NCBI GenBank assembly: GCA_910584205.1
Contig: CAJUAA010000014.1
Coordinates: 1 to 64,000, forward strand
Reading direction: 5' to 3'
Length of the DNA: 64,000 nucleotides
Source of the DNA: an uncultured Lachnospiraceae bacterium
GTDB taxonomy: Bacteria > Bacillota > Clostridia > Lachnospirales > Lachnospiraceae
The translations under genes and the position numbers were made by a program. Positions 1 to 6,628 of this stretch are shown one piece after another (position 1 is the stretch's first letter; each line of letters starts with the position of its first letter). The notes under the pieces were generated by a model. That model had not been told where the DNA came from, did not search any database, and saw only the letters and a program-made list of their open reading frames with translations.

Positions 1-188
1 ATGCAGATGTTAATTGGGCATGGTCAAGTACCCACCATCATGCCAGAAGCCTCAAGAAAATTTGTGAAATATTCACAAACAGCCATAATCATTCATGTTC
101 GATCATGTCGGGAGAATCAGAAAAAGTTTTAATCAGAAAAAGATTTTAAAAGAATAAAGTAGAGCGGGGACCGGAGACGGCGGGCGCG

Positions 189-220
189 AAAAAAGACAGG
201 GAGCGCAGCGGCTCCCTGTC
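189..220 (-). terminator. Rho-independent terminator of hsp20
   Basis: A perfect 10-bp stem (GACAGGGAGC / GCTCCCTGTC) with a 6-base loop is followed on the minus strand by a run of six T. It lies 36 bases past the hsp20 stop codon and would end that transcript. Confidence 0.85.
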
Positions 221-255
221 CGGATTCGAGAATCATATGGGTGGTGCATCAGGCG

Positions 256-696
256 TCAGCCCTCGATCAGGATCGTCCTGCTTTCGTTGATCTTCGGCTG
301 CACTTCCTTCTTGGGTACGGTGAGCTTCAGCACGCCGTTCTCAAAGGCGGCATGTACGTCCTCCTGCGTGATGTCGTCGCCTACGTAGAAGCTTCTCTGA
401 TAATGTCCCGTATACCGCTCCTGGCGGATGTATCTGCCCTGCGTGTCCTTCTCTTCGTTCTTGTCTTCGCGTGTGGCCTTGATGGTGAGATAGCCATCCT
501 TCAGTTCCGCGTGCAGATCTTTCTTTTTGAAGCCCGGCAGGTCCAGATCGATCTGATAGGCGTTGTCAAGCTCCTGCACATCCGCCTTCATGGCAGGAAT
601 GCTGCCGATGCGGTTGGGGCGGTAGTAAGAAGAATTGGCAAAATCCTCGAAAAAGTCATCCATAAAGCTTCTTCCAAAAATATCTGTTAATAACAT
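256..696 (-). CDS. Hsp20/alpha-crystallin small heat-shock protein
   Basis: This 146-residue protein is a small heat-shock chaperone that holds unfolding proteins in the cytoplasm without using ATP. The centre and C-terminus have the alpha-crystallin pattern: a DLPGFKKKDLHAEL strand region, then GVLKLTVPKK near the end, and a final ILIEG that resembles the I-x-I oligomerisation motif. The length is normal for the family. The ATG is preceded by AAGGAGG. It is a single gene with its own terminator at 189-220, and its promoter overlaps a CIRCE operator, so HrcA control is expected. The promoter also overlaps the left junction of the integrated element. Confidence 0.93.
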   Translation of the reverse strand: MLLTDIFGRSFMDDFFEDFANSSYYRPNRIGSIPAMKADVQELDNAYQIDLDLPGFKKKDLHAELKDGYLTIKATREDKNEEKDTQGRYIRQERYTGHYQRSFYVGDDITQEDVHAAFENGVLKLTVPKKEVQPKINESRTILIEG

Positions 697-764
697 AATC
701 GTTACCTCCTTGTGTATGGGCGGATTTCGTCTGGAAATCCGTTGCTGTTTTATTTGTTATATAT

Positions 765-793
765 GTTATATAACAAAATATTAGCACTGTCAA
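765..793 (-). promoter_or_regulatory. hsp20 promoter
   Basis: On the minus strand a consensus -35 TTGACA (788-793) is 17 bases from -10 TATAAC (765-770). The -35 box lies inside the CIRCE operator and its last bases inside the left repeat of the integrated element, so integration left the promoter intact. Confidence 0.75.
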
Positions 794-807
794 GAGGTGA
801 GTGCTAA
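781..807. promoter_or_regulatory. CIRCE operator (HrcA binding site)
   Basis: TTAGCACTG, a 9-base spacer and GAGTGCTAA match the CIRCE inverted repeat (TTAGCACTC-N9-GAGTGCTAA) at all but one position. It overlaps the hsp20 -35 box, as expected for HrcA repression. The right arm lies in the repeat shared with the far end of the element at about 19,980, where the arm reads GAGTGCTGA. Confidence 0.88.
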
Positions 808-829
808 AAAAATGTGAAAAAAGTGTGAA
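791..829 (+). repeat. attL-like direct repeat
   Basis: Fifteen bases (CAAGAGGTGAGTGCT), seven differing bases (AAAAAAA), then 17 bases (TGTGAAAAAAGTGTGAA) match the copy at 19972-20010 at the same spacing. It overlaps the hsp20 promoter and CIRCE operator. The repeat, its position beside the integrase and the nearby TTATGACA pair support an attachment site. Confidence 0.75.
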
Positions 830-831
830 CT

Positions 832-853
832 CCCTTTGAAATGGGGAGTTTTC
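832..853. terminator. Hairpin just inside attL
   Basis: ACTCCC and GGGAGT arms flank a short loop and are followed by TTTTC on the plus strand. It could stop transcription across the left junction. The weak T-run makes this tentative. Confidence 0.35.
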
Positions 854-882
854 AATATCAGAGTTTCCGTCATAGCCTGATT

Positions 883-901
883 TTATGACAATTTTATGAC
901 A
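883..901 (+). repeat. Paired TTATGACA motifs, left end (likely integrase arm sites)
   Basis: TTATGACA occurs at 883-890 and 894-901, in the same orientation and 11 bases apart. A matching pair lies at 19834-19853 near the right repeat. Paired direct motifs inside both ends are typical of tyrosine-integrase arm-binding sites. Function is inferred. Confidence 0.55.
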
Positions 902-952
902 AATCCCAAAAGAAAATACGGATCACCATAGAAAACAGTGATCCGTGACGCT

Positions 953-2167
953 TTATCCGTATTTTATGACATCCTCCGCTTTTTCCATCTCATTTTTTAC
1001 TCGGGCGGTGTCTACATGATTGTAAATATCCATGGTAACGGCGATGCTGGAATGTCCCATGATATACTGCAGTGTCTTCGGATCAATTCCTGATTCCGCC
1101 AGCCGGGTACAGGCGGTATGCCGTAAGATATGGGCGGAGATGTGGGGGAGTGGTTCCGGTTCCCGATTTTCCCGGGCGGCTGCTTCCAGCTCGGATCTGT
1201 TATATGCATCTATGACATTTTTCAGCATAAAGTTGACTGCATTTGCAGCATATGGATTTCCCTGTGAATTGAGAAAGACAAAATCCGTAACATCGTCGAT
1301 CGCTTTCCTTTGTTTGGTACCCAGCACAAGAGAAAGTTCTTTCTGCTTTATCAGGCTTTTCCTTGCGCTGGTCGTCAATGGGATGTCCCGCCGTCCGGCT
1401 TCGGTCTTTAAGTTTTGTACATGGAATCGGCAGCCGTCGCCCAGATTGCGGTATATGAGCTGCTGGCGGATATGTATGATATTTTCTTTCAGATCCACGT
1501 CTGACCACCGCAGGCCCGTTAATTCACCGACTCGAAGGGCAGTAGACAGGGCGAACACCATCAGAGGATGGTAGATACAGTACTGGCTGCTGTTTTTCAG
1601 AAAATCCAACAGTTTTTCCTGCTGCAGTATGGTAATGGAGGATTTTTCTTTTTTTATCCCGCCTATGCCCTTTCTGGCGTCTTTTGCAGGGTTTTTGCGG
1701 ATGATATTGGAATCAACAGCCAGTTCCAGAGCCGGGCAGATCAGACTGTGATAAAATTTTATTGTGTTGGCCGCAAGTCCCTGTTTCACCAGGCCTGTAT
1801 AAAACTTTCGTATGCGTATCTGGTCGATCTCGGAAACCTTCATTTTTCCAATGTCGGAATCCCGGATGGCGTTATTCCAGGATGCCAGATAGTTGCATCT
1901 GGTGGTCTCTTTTAGATCCGTCTTAAGCTCCAGATATTCCAGGAACAATTGATTTAAGGTTATATTTCTCCTGCTGTTGTCGATTCCATCTTCCAGGTCC
2001 TTTTCAATCTGCTTTTCCTTTTCCCGCAGTTCTTTTAAGGTCAGGCCGTAAACCGTATAGCGTTTTCCGTTTTGCGTATATTTAAAACTGTAGCGTCCGG
2101 ACCTGTCCTGGTATTCCCCTACACGGAGAACATAGCCCTTATTATCTGTTCTTTTCTTCCTTGCCAT
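953..2167 (-). CDS. Tyrosine recombinase/integrase
   Basis: This 404-residue phage/ICE-type integrase should catalyse integration and excision of the element. The N-terminus has a basic AP2-like arm-binding region (GYVLRVGEYQDRSGRYSFKY), then a SAM-like core-binding domain (NQLFLEYLELKTDLKETTRC) and the catalytic domain. Catalytic positions are visible as ALRVGELTGLRW (Arg), HILRHTACTRLAESG (His-x-x-Arg) and GHSSIAVTMDIYNHV (His and Tyr). The ATG at 2167 follows GGAGGG; an in-frame upstream ATG would add 34 residues but lacks a good site. It is the last gene of the left minus-strand module and sits 124 bases from attL, as is usual for integrases. Confidence 0.93.
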   Translation of the reverse strand: MARKKRTDNKGYVLRVGEYQDRSGRYSFKYTQNGKRYTVYGLTLKELREKEKQIEKDLEDGIDNSRRNITLNQLFLEYLELKTDLKETTRCNYLASWNNAIRDSDIGKMKVSEIDQIRIRKFYTGLVKQGLAANTIKFYHSLICPALELAVDSNIIRKNPAKDARKGIGGIKKEKSSITILQQEKLLDFLKNSSQYCIYHPLMVFALSTALRVGELTGLRWSDVDLKENIIHIRQQLIYRNLGDGCRFHVQNLKTEAGRRDIPLTTSARKSLIKQKELSLVLGTKQRKAIDDVTDFVFLNSQGNPYAANAVNFMLKNVIDAYNRSELEAAARENREPEPLPHISAHILRHTACTRLAESGIDPKTLQYIMGHSSIAVTMDIYNHVDTARVKNEMEKAEDVIKYG

Positions 2168-2290
2168 AGGATTCCCTCCTGTATGTTTATCTGACCTGTT
2201 TTCAGCTTTCGCGCACGTTTGTGCGAACACCGGAAAGCGGAATCGAACCGCTGTTAATATGGCAACCATGCCCCCGGCTTCTGTCTCTGG

Positions 2291-2467
2291 CTATTCGATC
2301 ACGCTGCTTTTAAGGAACAGCCCATAGTCCCGTAAGACTTCATCGAACCGTTCCATGAATCGTTCTGCGCCGTATTCCTGAAGAACAACAGCATCTTCGT
2401 CAATCAACATGCCATACAGTTTCATAGCCAGTGATTTTTTACTTACTCCGAATGTATTGTTATTCAT
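2291..2467 (-). CDS. Small hypothetical protein (58 aa)
   Basis: A 58-residue acidic protein beginning MNNNTFGVSKKSLAMKLYGM and ending LKSSVIE. I do not recognise the family. The start lies directly beside the stop of the preceding gene (2468), with GGAGG upstream inside that gene, which suggests coupled translation within the integrase-proximal operon. Confidence 0.6.
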   Translation of the reverse strand: MNNNTFGVSKKSLAMKLYGMLIDEDAVVLQEYGAERFMERFDEVLRDYGLFLKSSVIE

Positions 2468-2761
2468 CTACTTGTCCTCCTTTTTTGTGTAAGCCCAATT
2501 TTCGCGCTCTATAAGACACATAAGCGTGATTGATGCCTGCGTCAGATAATCGCAAGCAATTTCTGCCAGCCTGTTCACCCGGCTTAATTTATCGTCTTTG
2601 TCATCCGGCATATCATCTGCGCGAACTGCAGCAGCCTCCATCAGCTCCATAAGAACAAAATCAGCCTTGTCCAGCAGATCACCTATTGTCGTGTCCAGCT
2701 CTGAAATGACTGTCTGTAAGCGCTCCTCTGCCTCCGTTACGGGCTTTTTATTTGAATCCAT
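2468..2761 (-). CDS. Hypothetical protein (97 aa), helical
   Basis: A 97-residue, strongly charged, probably all-helical protein (TEAEERLQTVISELDTTIGD, then ADFVLMELMEAAAVRADDM). No family is recognised. It belongs to the minus-strand run of small genes between the replication protein and the integrase and abuts the 58-residue gene downstream. Its place suggests an accessory gene of the element. Confidence 0.65.
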   Translation of the reverse strand: MDSNKKPVTEAEERLQTVISELDTTIGDLLDKADFVLMELMEAAAVRADDMPDDKDDKLSRVNRLAEIACDYLTQASITLMCLIERENWAYTKKEDK

Positions 2762-2825
2762 ATAAAACTAACCATCCTTCCTTGAATTGTTTCTATCAGG
2801 CGCATAAGCGCCCCTGTATCCTGTT

Positions 2826-2930
2826 TTACTGCACACTGAGAATCCCAAGGAGAAAAGAATACACGCTTTGAATGATTTTCGGATTATCAATTCTCCCAAT
2901 CAGGTCAATCAGCTCTTTCTTGTAGTCCAT
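2826..2930 (-). CDS. Very small hypothetical protein (34 aa)
   Basis: A 34-residue protein starting MDYKKELIDLIGRIDNPKII and ending LLGILSVQ. Proteins of this shape (MDYKKEI-DLI--ID--KI) are common in Clostridia phages and satellites and have no known role. It lies 5 bases after the stop of the membrane protein gene; AAAGGAG precedes the ATG. The conserved-looking N-terminus makes chance unlikely. Confidence 0.55.
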   Translation of the reverse strand: MDYKKELIDLIGRIDNPKIIQSVYSFLLGILSVQ

Positions 2931-2935
2931 GCCTG

Positions 2936-3256
2936 TTACTCCTTTCCGTTGACCACATCACCGCCAACGTCTGAATTAAAATAATTGTATCCGTCGCCGT
3001 CCTGCGTCACAAAATCGTACTGCGACAGGTACTCAATCCAGCGTTGATTGTTCCGTTCATTCGCCAGAGAGTAACGATAGTTTGTAACAGCGAAAAGCAA
3101 AACCACCAGACCGCAGAAAACCAGTATGTATTTTATGGTCTTCATGAGACGTGTGCACTGGCTTCCCAGCATGCTGATAATCTCTGTCGCCTGAGTCTCG
3201 CCCCTGGCTGTGTTTTCCTGCTCCATGACAGTTTCATTTTCAATTTTTGCATTCAT
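2936..3256 (-). CDS. Single-pass membrane protein (106 aa)
   Basis: A 106-residue protein with a polar N-terminus rich in Glu and Thr, one transmembrane helix near residues 42-58 (YILVFCGLVVLLFAVTNY) and a short polar C-terminus. No signal peptidase site is evident, so it is probably a membrane-anchored protein. The family is not recognised. An AGGAGG site precedes the ATG and overlaps the end of the replication protein gene. In satellites such genes sometimes interfere with phage entry or lysis, but nothing here proves that. Confidence 0.6.
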   Translation of the reverse strand: MNAKIENETVMEQENTARGETQATEIISMLGSQCTRLMKTIKYILVFCGLVVLLFAVTNYRYSLANERNNQRWIEYLSQYDFVTQDGDGYNYFNSDVGGDVVNGKE

Positions 3257-3259
3257 GCC

Positions 3260-3802
3260 TTATACCTCCTGACTCTGCAAAAGCTGCTGTTCCAGTGCAT
3301 CGAAATCATATTCGTGCTGTGCGAAATTGGAAAACCCGGTTCCACGGGACGAGATTCTATTCCCCGAAGCAATGCCGTGTCCTTCGCGCGCGCACGTGCG
3401 TATATATATTTCTTTTATTTTTTTATTCTTATTTTCTTTTACTGTTGCCGTCTGAATGCCATCTGACTGCCGGTTCTCTGCCACCTGACTGCCGCCTGCC
3501 TGATACACGGAATAGTTTTTTACTGTAAATACACTGAATTTTGCATGCCGGCTGACTGCCACCTCGCCGGTCTTTTTTAAATGTTCCAACGCCGTTCGGA
3601 TGTTCTTCACGGAAAGCCCGAGCTCCTGCGCCAGTTCCTGATATGTCGATGCAAACGCACCGCGCGGAACCGGAACGCCCTGATATTCCCCGTCTTTATA
3701 ATTGGCTTTCAGTATCATGTGCAGGAACAGCCGGCATGTGCTGCCATCCCTGTACCAGCCCCATTTCATGATCTTCCGGCTTATTTTTACGTAGCCAGTC
3801 AT
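3260..3802 (-). CDS. Replication initiator-like winged-helix protein (left module)
   Basis: A 180-residue protein. Residues 1-105 form a phage replisome-organiser-type winged helix (YVKISRKIMKWGWYRDGSTC, then SVKNIRTALEHLKKTG). A low-complexity linker follows, and the C-terminus ends FSNFAQHEYDFDALEQQLL, a tail shared with the replication protein at 16305-17237. The family loads the replicative helicase or marks the origin. I start at the ATG at 3802, preceded by AAAGGA, not at an in-frame codon 16 positions upstream. It lies downstream of the excisionase-like gene in the left module. Confidence 0.7.
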   Translation of the reverse strand: MTGYVKISRKIMKWGWYRDGSTCRLFLHMILKANYKDGEYQGVPVPRGAFASTYQELAQELGLSVKNIRTALEHLKKTGEVAVSRHAKFSVFTVKNYSVYQAGGSQVAENRQSDGIQTATVKENKNKKIKEIYIRTCAREGHGIASGNRISSRGTGFSNFAQHEYDFDALEQQLLQSQEV

Positions 3803-3876
3803 ATAAAAAATCCTTTCTTTTTGCCGCTGGATATGATATACTGCAACCAATATCCGGCTTATGTGTGGTGTCCGGG

Positions 3877-4011
3877 TTACTTTTCTGCCTTTGTAGAAGC
3901 GCCAACTTCTGCAAGGGCTTTCTTCAGCTCTTCAAGTTCCTTCATGGCCTGATCGAACGTCTTCAGCATCAGTTCGTAACGCCAGACCGGAATGCAGATC
4001 ATTTTCTCCAT
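3877..4011 (-). CDS. Small hypothetical protein (44 aa)
   Basis: A 44-residue protein starting MEKMICIPVWRYELMLKTFD, followed by an amphipathic charged helix (EELKKALAEVGASTKAEK). A consistent AGGAGGAA site precedes the ATG. It sits between the excisionase-like gene and the replication gene on the same strand. The family is not recognised. Confidence 0.55.
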   Translation of the reverse strand: MEKMICIPVWRYELMLKTFDQAMKELEELKKALAEVGASTKAEK

Positions 4012-4024
4012 GTGCCTGTTCCTC

Positions 4025-4270
4025 CTATCCTATAATGCTTTCAAAAAAGTCATCGAGCGTCTGCCGGTGGTATGCCACCCGCTTGCCGATCCGGACCAGT
4101 GCGCCGCAATCTTCGGCTATTCTCCGGATGGAAGAGGCGCCCAGGTTATACCGAGTCACGGCCTGCATTTTGCTTAACAGGGTGATCTCGTTTAAGGTGA
4201 TCCGGGGTTCCTGCGGTTCGCTGGCTTCCGCCGCTGTGGGGATGTCAAAAAGTGTCTTGAGTTTCTTCAT
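4025..4270 (-). CDS. Excisionase-like/DUF6462-type DNA-binding protein
   Basis: An 81-residue protein with a winged-helix of the excisionase/MerR-like type. The sequence NLGASSIRRIAEDCGALVRI followed by KRVAYHRQTLDDFFESI has the layout of small HTH proteins in Clostridia integrative elements (DUF6462/Xis-like). It probably directs excision or controls the left module. It is the first gene of the minus-strand operon, downstream of a promoter that shares an inverted repeat with the divergent XRE gene. Confidence 0.65.
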   Translation of the reverse strand: MKKLKTLFDIPTAAEASEPQEPRITLNEITLLSKMQAVTRYNLGASSIRRIAEDCGALVRIGKRVAYHRQTLDDFFESIIG

Positions 4271-4295
4271 AGTTGGTTGTCTCCTTTCATCTGAT

Positions 4296-4380
4296 GTTAT
4301 TAATATATTAAATTAGTTTTGTTTTGTCAATACTTTTTTATGAAAAAGTTGTTGTTTGACAAAACTTTTATTGTTATAAT
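4296..4380. promoter_or_regulatory. Divergent promoters with paired TTGACAAAA operator
   Basis: Arms TTTTGTCAA (4322-4330) and TTGACAAAA (4356-4364) form an inverted repeat. The left arm supplies a minus-strand -35 (TTGACA) with TAATAA 17 bases on, for the excisionase/rep operon. Plus-strand TTGTTT (4352-4357) is 17 bases from TATAAT (4375-4380) for the XRE gene. The layout is a typical divergent switch; binding by the 74-residue XRE protein is inferred. Confidence 0.6.
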
Positions 4381-4424
4381 ACAGATAATCATTGATAAAT
4401 CAATACTTTTAAGGAGGTCGCCAA

Positions 4425-4649
4425 ATGATATATGACAACAATATTGATGATCTGATGAAACAAATTAAACATATCATGATTGATAAAGATATTAAACAGA
4501 TTGATCTTGCAGAAAAGACTGGACAAAATAAAGCGACTATTTCAAATTTATTAAATTGCAAGAGTAAAAATGTGACTCTTGATACTTTATTAATGTTATG
4601 CAATGCTATTGATTGCCAACTTGAGATCAATATTAAATTAAGAGATTAG
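4425..4649 (+). CDS. XRE-family transcriptional regulator (74 aa)
   Basis: A small Cro/C1-type helix-turn-helix protein. The HTH is KQIDLAEKTGQNKATISNLL, roughly residues 25-44. It is nearly a bare DNA-binding domain. AAGGAGG lies 7 bases before the ATG. It is transcribed away from the excisionase/replication operon and probably represses it through the TTGACAAAA arms, like the master repressor of a satellite. The gene is visibly AT-rich relative to its neighbours. Confidence 0.8.
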   Translation: MIYDNNIDDLMKQIKHIMIDKDIKQIDLAEKTGQNKATISNLLNCKSKNVTLDTLLMLCNAIDCQLEINIKLRD

Positions 4650-4692
4650 CCTTTTCTTCGTCCGATTGGCGACCATAGCGCGGAAAATTATG

Positions 4693-4735
4693 CTCGAATA
4701 TCACCGGGACAATGTACCCCCAAATTTTCGAGCAC
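4693..4735. other. Inverted repeat upstream of the YafQ toxin-antitoxin pair
   Basis: GCTCGAA and TTCGAGC arms lie 29 bases apart upstream of the antitoxin gene. They may form an RNA hairpin or an autoregulatory operator. There is no T-run. Confidence 0.35.
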
Positions 4736-4790
4736 CTTTGTATAATTCATACTTATTCCCCCAGACTATCAAAGAAAGGAAGTTAATAAT

Positions 4791-5036
4791 ATGAGTAATC
4801 GCGAACTGGCCAAGAGCCTGATCGACCAGATACCAGAAAGCAAGCTTGTTTTTATCATCAATATTTTAGAAAATATCGGAGAGATGTCCGGACTTGATTT
4901 ATACCCGGATTTCAAGCCAAACGCAGCGACGATAGCAGCAATGGCAGAAACTGATGAAATGATAAGAACAGGGAGCGGACAGCATTTTCAGGGGACTGCA
5001 GAAGAGTTTACCGCCTTACTTCTGTCAGAGGATTAA
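4791..5036 (+). CDS. Type II antitoxin (partner of YafQ-like toxin)
   Basis: An 81-residue protein starting MSNRELAKSLIDQIPESKLV, the N-terminus seen in antitoxins encoded before YafQ/RelE toxins in Clostridia. The helical N-terminal half probably makes a dimer; the acidic C-terminal part (ETDEMIRTGSGQHF to the end) should wrap the toxin. AAAGGAAG precedes the ATG. The toxin gene begins 2 bases after its stop, the usual two-gene layout with antitoxin first. Autoregulation is expected. Confidence 0.78.
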   Translation: MSNRELAKSLIDQIPESKLVFIINILENIGEMSGLDLYPDFKPNAATIAAMAETDEMIRTGSGQHFQGTAEEFTALLLSED

Positions 5037-5038
5037 CC

Positions 5039-5311
5039 ATGTTGACTTTAAACGCTTCTACGACATATAAGAAAGATTTGAAGCTGTGCAGGAAACGGGG
5101 TTATGATTTATCTCTTTTAAATGCTGTTATTAATACACTCCTTATCCCTGCACCATTGCTGCCGAAAAACAGAGATCACCAGCTTTCCGGAACTTATGCA
5201 GGAAAAAGAGAATGTCACATTCTGCCGAACTGGTTGCTTATTTATCAAATACGAGGAAATGAATTATATCTTGTTCGTACAGGCATCCATGCTGATTTAT
5301 TTGGCATATAA
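5039..5311 (+). CDS. YafQ-family (RelE/ParE) mRNA endonuclease toxin
   Basis: A 90-residue toxin of the YafQ branch, a ribosome-dependent mRNA endonuclease. The family signature is clear: RDHQLSGTYAGKRECHILPN, then WLLIYQIRGNELYLVRTGIH and ADLF. The His residues of RDH, ECHI and TGIH match the active-site histidines of E. coli YafQ and the final Phe is present. The Asp in the E. coli HIEPD motif is Asn here (HILPN), which may weaken catalysis. The pair probably stabilises the element. Confidence 0.85.
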   Translation: MLTLNASTTYKKDLKLCRKRGYDLSLLNAVINTLLIPAPLLPKNRDHQLSGTYAGKRECHILPNWLLIYQIRGNELYLVRTGIHADLFGI

Positions 5312-5316
5312 GGCCG

Positions 5317-5898
5317 TTGCAGAAAGGAGCACCCACCATTCCAACATCAATACAGACCAAAACATACACAATAGATGATTATGAAAACCTGCCTGAAAGT
5401 GTCCACGCAGAACTGATAGGCGGACAGATGTATTACAGATCCACACCTAACCGGATGCATCAGGAAGTACTTTCGTTCTTATTATTCACCATCGCTAATT
5501 ATATTGACTCCAACGGCTACCCCGGCGAGGTATATCCCGGCCCATTTGCCGTCAAACTGTTTCATGACAGGGATGATACGGTTGAGCCGGATATAAGCGT
5601 CATATGCGACCCTGAGAAGCTCACAGACAGAGGCTGCACCGGCGCGCCGGACTGGATCATTGAGATCATCTCCTCCAGTAACCTGAAACATGATTATGTG
5701 CGAAAACTGAACCTCTACTTAGACGCAGGAGTCCGGGAATACTGGATCGTAGATCCACGTGACCGGAAAATACTTGTGTATTATCTGAAAAATGAGCATA
5801 CAGAAGATTTTATGGTAAAGCCGTACACATTCCAGGACAAGGTAAAGGCCAACATTTATGAGGACCTCTGCATTGATTTCAATGACTTAAATCTGTGA
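5317..5898 (+). CDS. Uma2-family (DUF820) endonuclease
   Basis: A 193-residue PD-(D/E)XK-fold protein of the Uma2 family, possibly a nuclease. The core is visible: AELIGGQMYY (Glu), VEPDISVICDPEKL (Asp of the PD motif), APDWIIEIISSSNLKHDYVR (ExI-x-S-Lys region) and YLDAGVREYWIVDPRDR. The start is uncertain. A TTG at 5317 is used here, but the best ribosome site, AAAGGAG at 5323-5329, lies after it and points to an ACC-ATT where relatives usually have ATG-ACC-ATT. The start codon may be lost or non-standard. The gene follows the toxin by 5 bases. Confidence 0.75.
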   Translation: MQKGAPTIPTSIQTKTYTIDDYENLPESVHAELIGGQMYYRSTPNRMHQEVLSFLLFTIANYIDSNGYPGEVYPGPFAVKLFHDRDDTVEPDISVICDPEKLTDRGCTGAPDWIIEIISSSNLKHDYVRKLNLYLDAGVREYWIVDPRDRKILVYYLKNEHTEDFMVKPYTFQDKVKANIYEDLCIDFNDLNL

Positions 5899-6124
5899 TA
5901 TGCTCCATTCCTTCCAGATGAAAGGGGTGAGAAATTTTCTGTCTCCTTGTTTGGGGTGGCAGATTTTCCCCCATTTGTTGGGGAAACATGTTACGTTTAA
6001 AGCGGAACCTTCCCCATATGTGGAGAAATCGCAGGCTGCATTTTATATCAACTCTGTTCATTCAGACAGTATTCGCCGTAAATGGTGAATACCAAATTAT
6101 ATCCACTTGATTTTTGCGGTGTGT
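5899..6124. other. Gene-free stretch after Uma2
   Basis: No convincing gene was seen. The only structure noticed is a GGGG/CCCC-rich stretch near 5950-5985 (GGGGTGG, CCCCC, GGGG) that could fold as RNA. Confidence 0.4.
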
Positions 6125-6228
6125 CACGTTTCGTTATCCACCGGCAGAGCATAACCAGATGTGGCAACGGGTGCCTGGTTTGAGGCTCTGTTAAAAATTT
6201 TCTTTTTGTGGAATTATTGTTGAATCCT
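6125..6228 (-). repeat. ~100-bp inverted repeat, copy A
   Basis: Read on the minus strand, this stretch matches 19263-19366 on the plus strand at roughly 90 percent by eye, including an identical block of more than 60 bases. It covers the -35 region and upstream flank of the antisense RNA promoter of the type I locus at 6220-6437. Its mate sits at the same place relative to the toxin at 19038. Confidence 0.85.
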
Positions 6229-6356
6229 TCCTGAAGATGTGTTAATATTAGAGGCAGAAAAGGGAAAAGCCAGAGACGCACGGCCTACCCTCAAAAGTGT
6301 TTTGAACTACCCTTTACGGGCAGCCGTCACTATTGCAGTAGTGGCGGCTATTTTCG
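6220..6356 (+). ncRNA. Antisense RNA antitoxin (type I locus A)
   Basis: The promoter is TTGAAT (6220-6225), 17 bases, TAATAT (6243-6248). The transcript should start near 6255 and run against the 3' end of the toxin at 6348-6437. It ends at a hairpin (AGCCGTCACTA paired with AGTAGTGGCGGCT, 6332-6349) followed by ATTTTC. This is the layout of txpA/RatA-type systems. The RNA is inferred from promoter, terminator and position. Confidence 0.65.
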
Positions 6357-6437
6357 TCCCTTGAAGATCGTGTAACAAAGACCAACAAGGGCAACAATGA
6401 AAATTCCAGTCTGTATTAGATCGGAATATGTAATCAT
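6348..6437 (-). CDS. Type I toxin, small hydrophobic (holin-like) peptide, locus A
   Basis: A 29-residue peptide starting MITYSDLIQTGIFIVALVGL and ending in basic residues (FKGRK). One transmembrane helix and a charged tail match the putative holin-like/TxpA-Fst class of type I toxins, which damage the membrane. GGAGGG is 6 bases before the ATG. The leader (6440-6530) has two CCCTCC/GGAGGG pairs; the second can hide the ribosome site, a known trait of such toxins. The toxin promoter is TTGTCG-N17-TATATT (6537-6565, minus strand). Confidence 0.75.
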   Translation of the reverse strand: MITYSDLIQTGIFIVALVGLCYTIFKGRK

Positions 6438-6628
6438 TGGCGCTCCCTCCTTCCTGATGAAGTCTGGAGGGTTAGCCCCTCCGAATTTTCAGTTACGGAG
6501 GGTAAGCCGCCCGGCTCTCTGGTTTTCCTGCCTGTAAATATAACATAATTTCCGATTTTCGACAATATTCACTTTTCAATGTACAACAGCATGACGGCAA
6601 GTAGTTACTCTATTTCAAATCGGGATAA

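Noticed and set aside
1..132. Short frame at the left edge (43 codons)
   Set aside because: It may be the end of a gene outside the window, but it matches nothing I know and cannot be supported.
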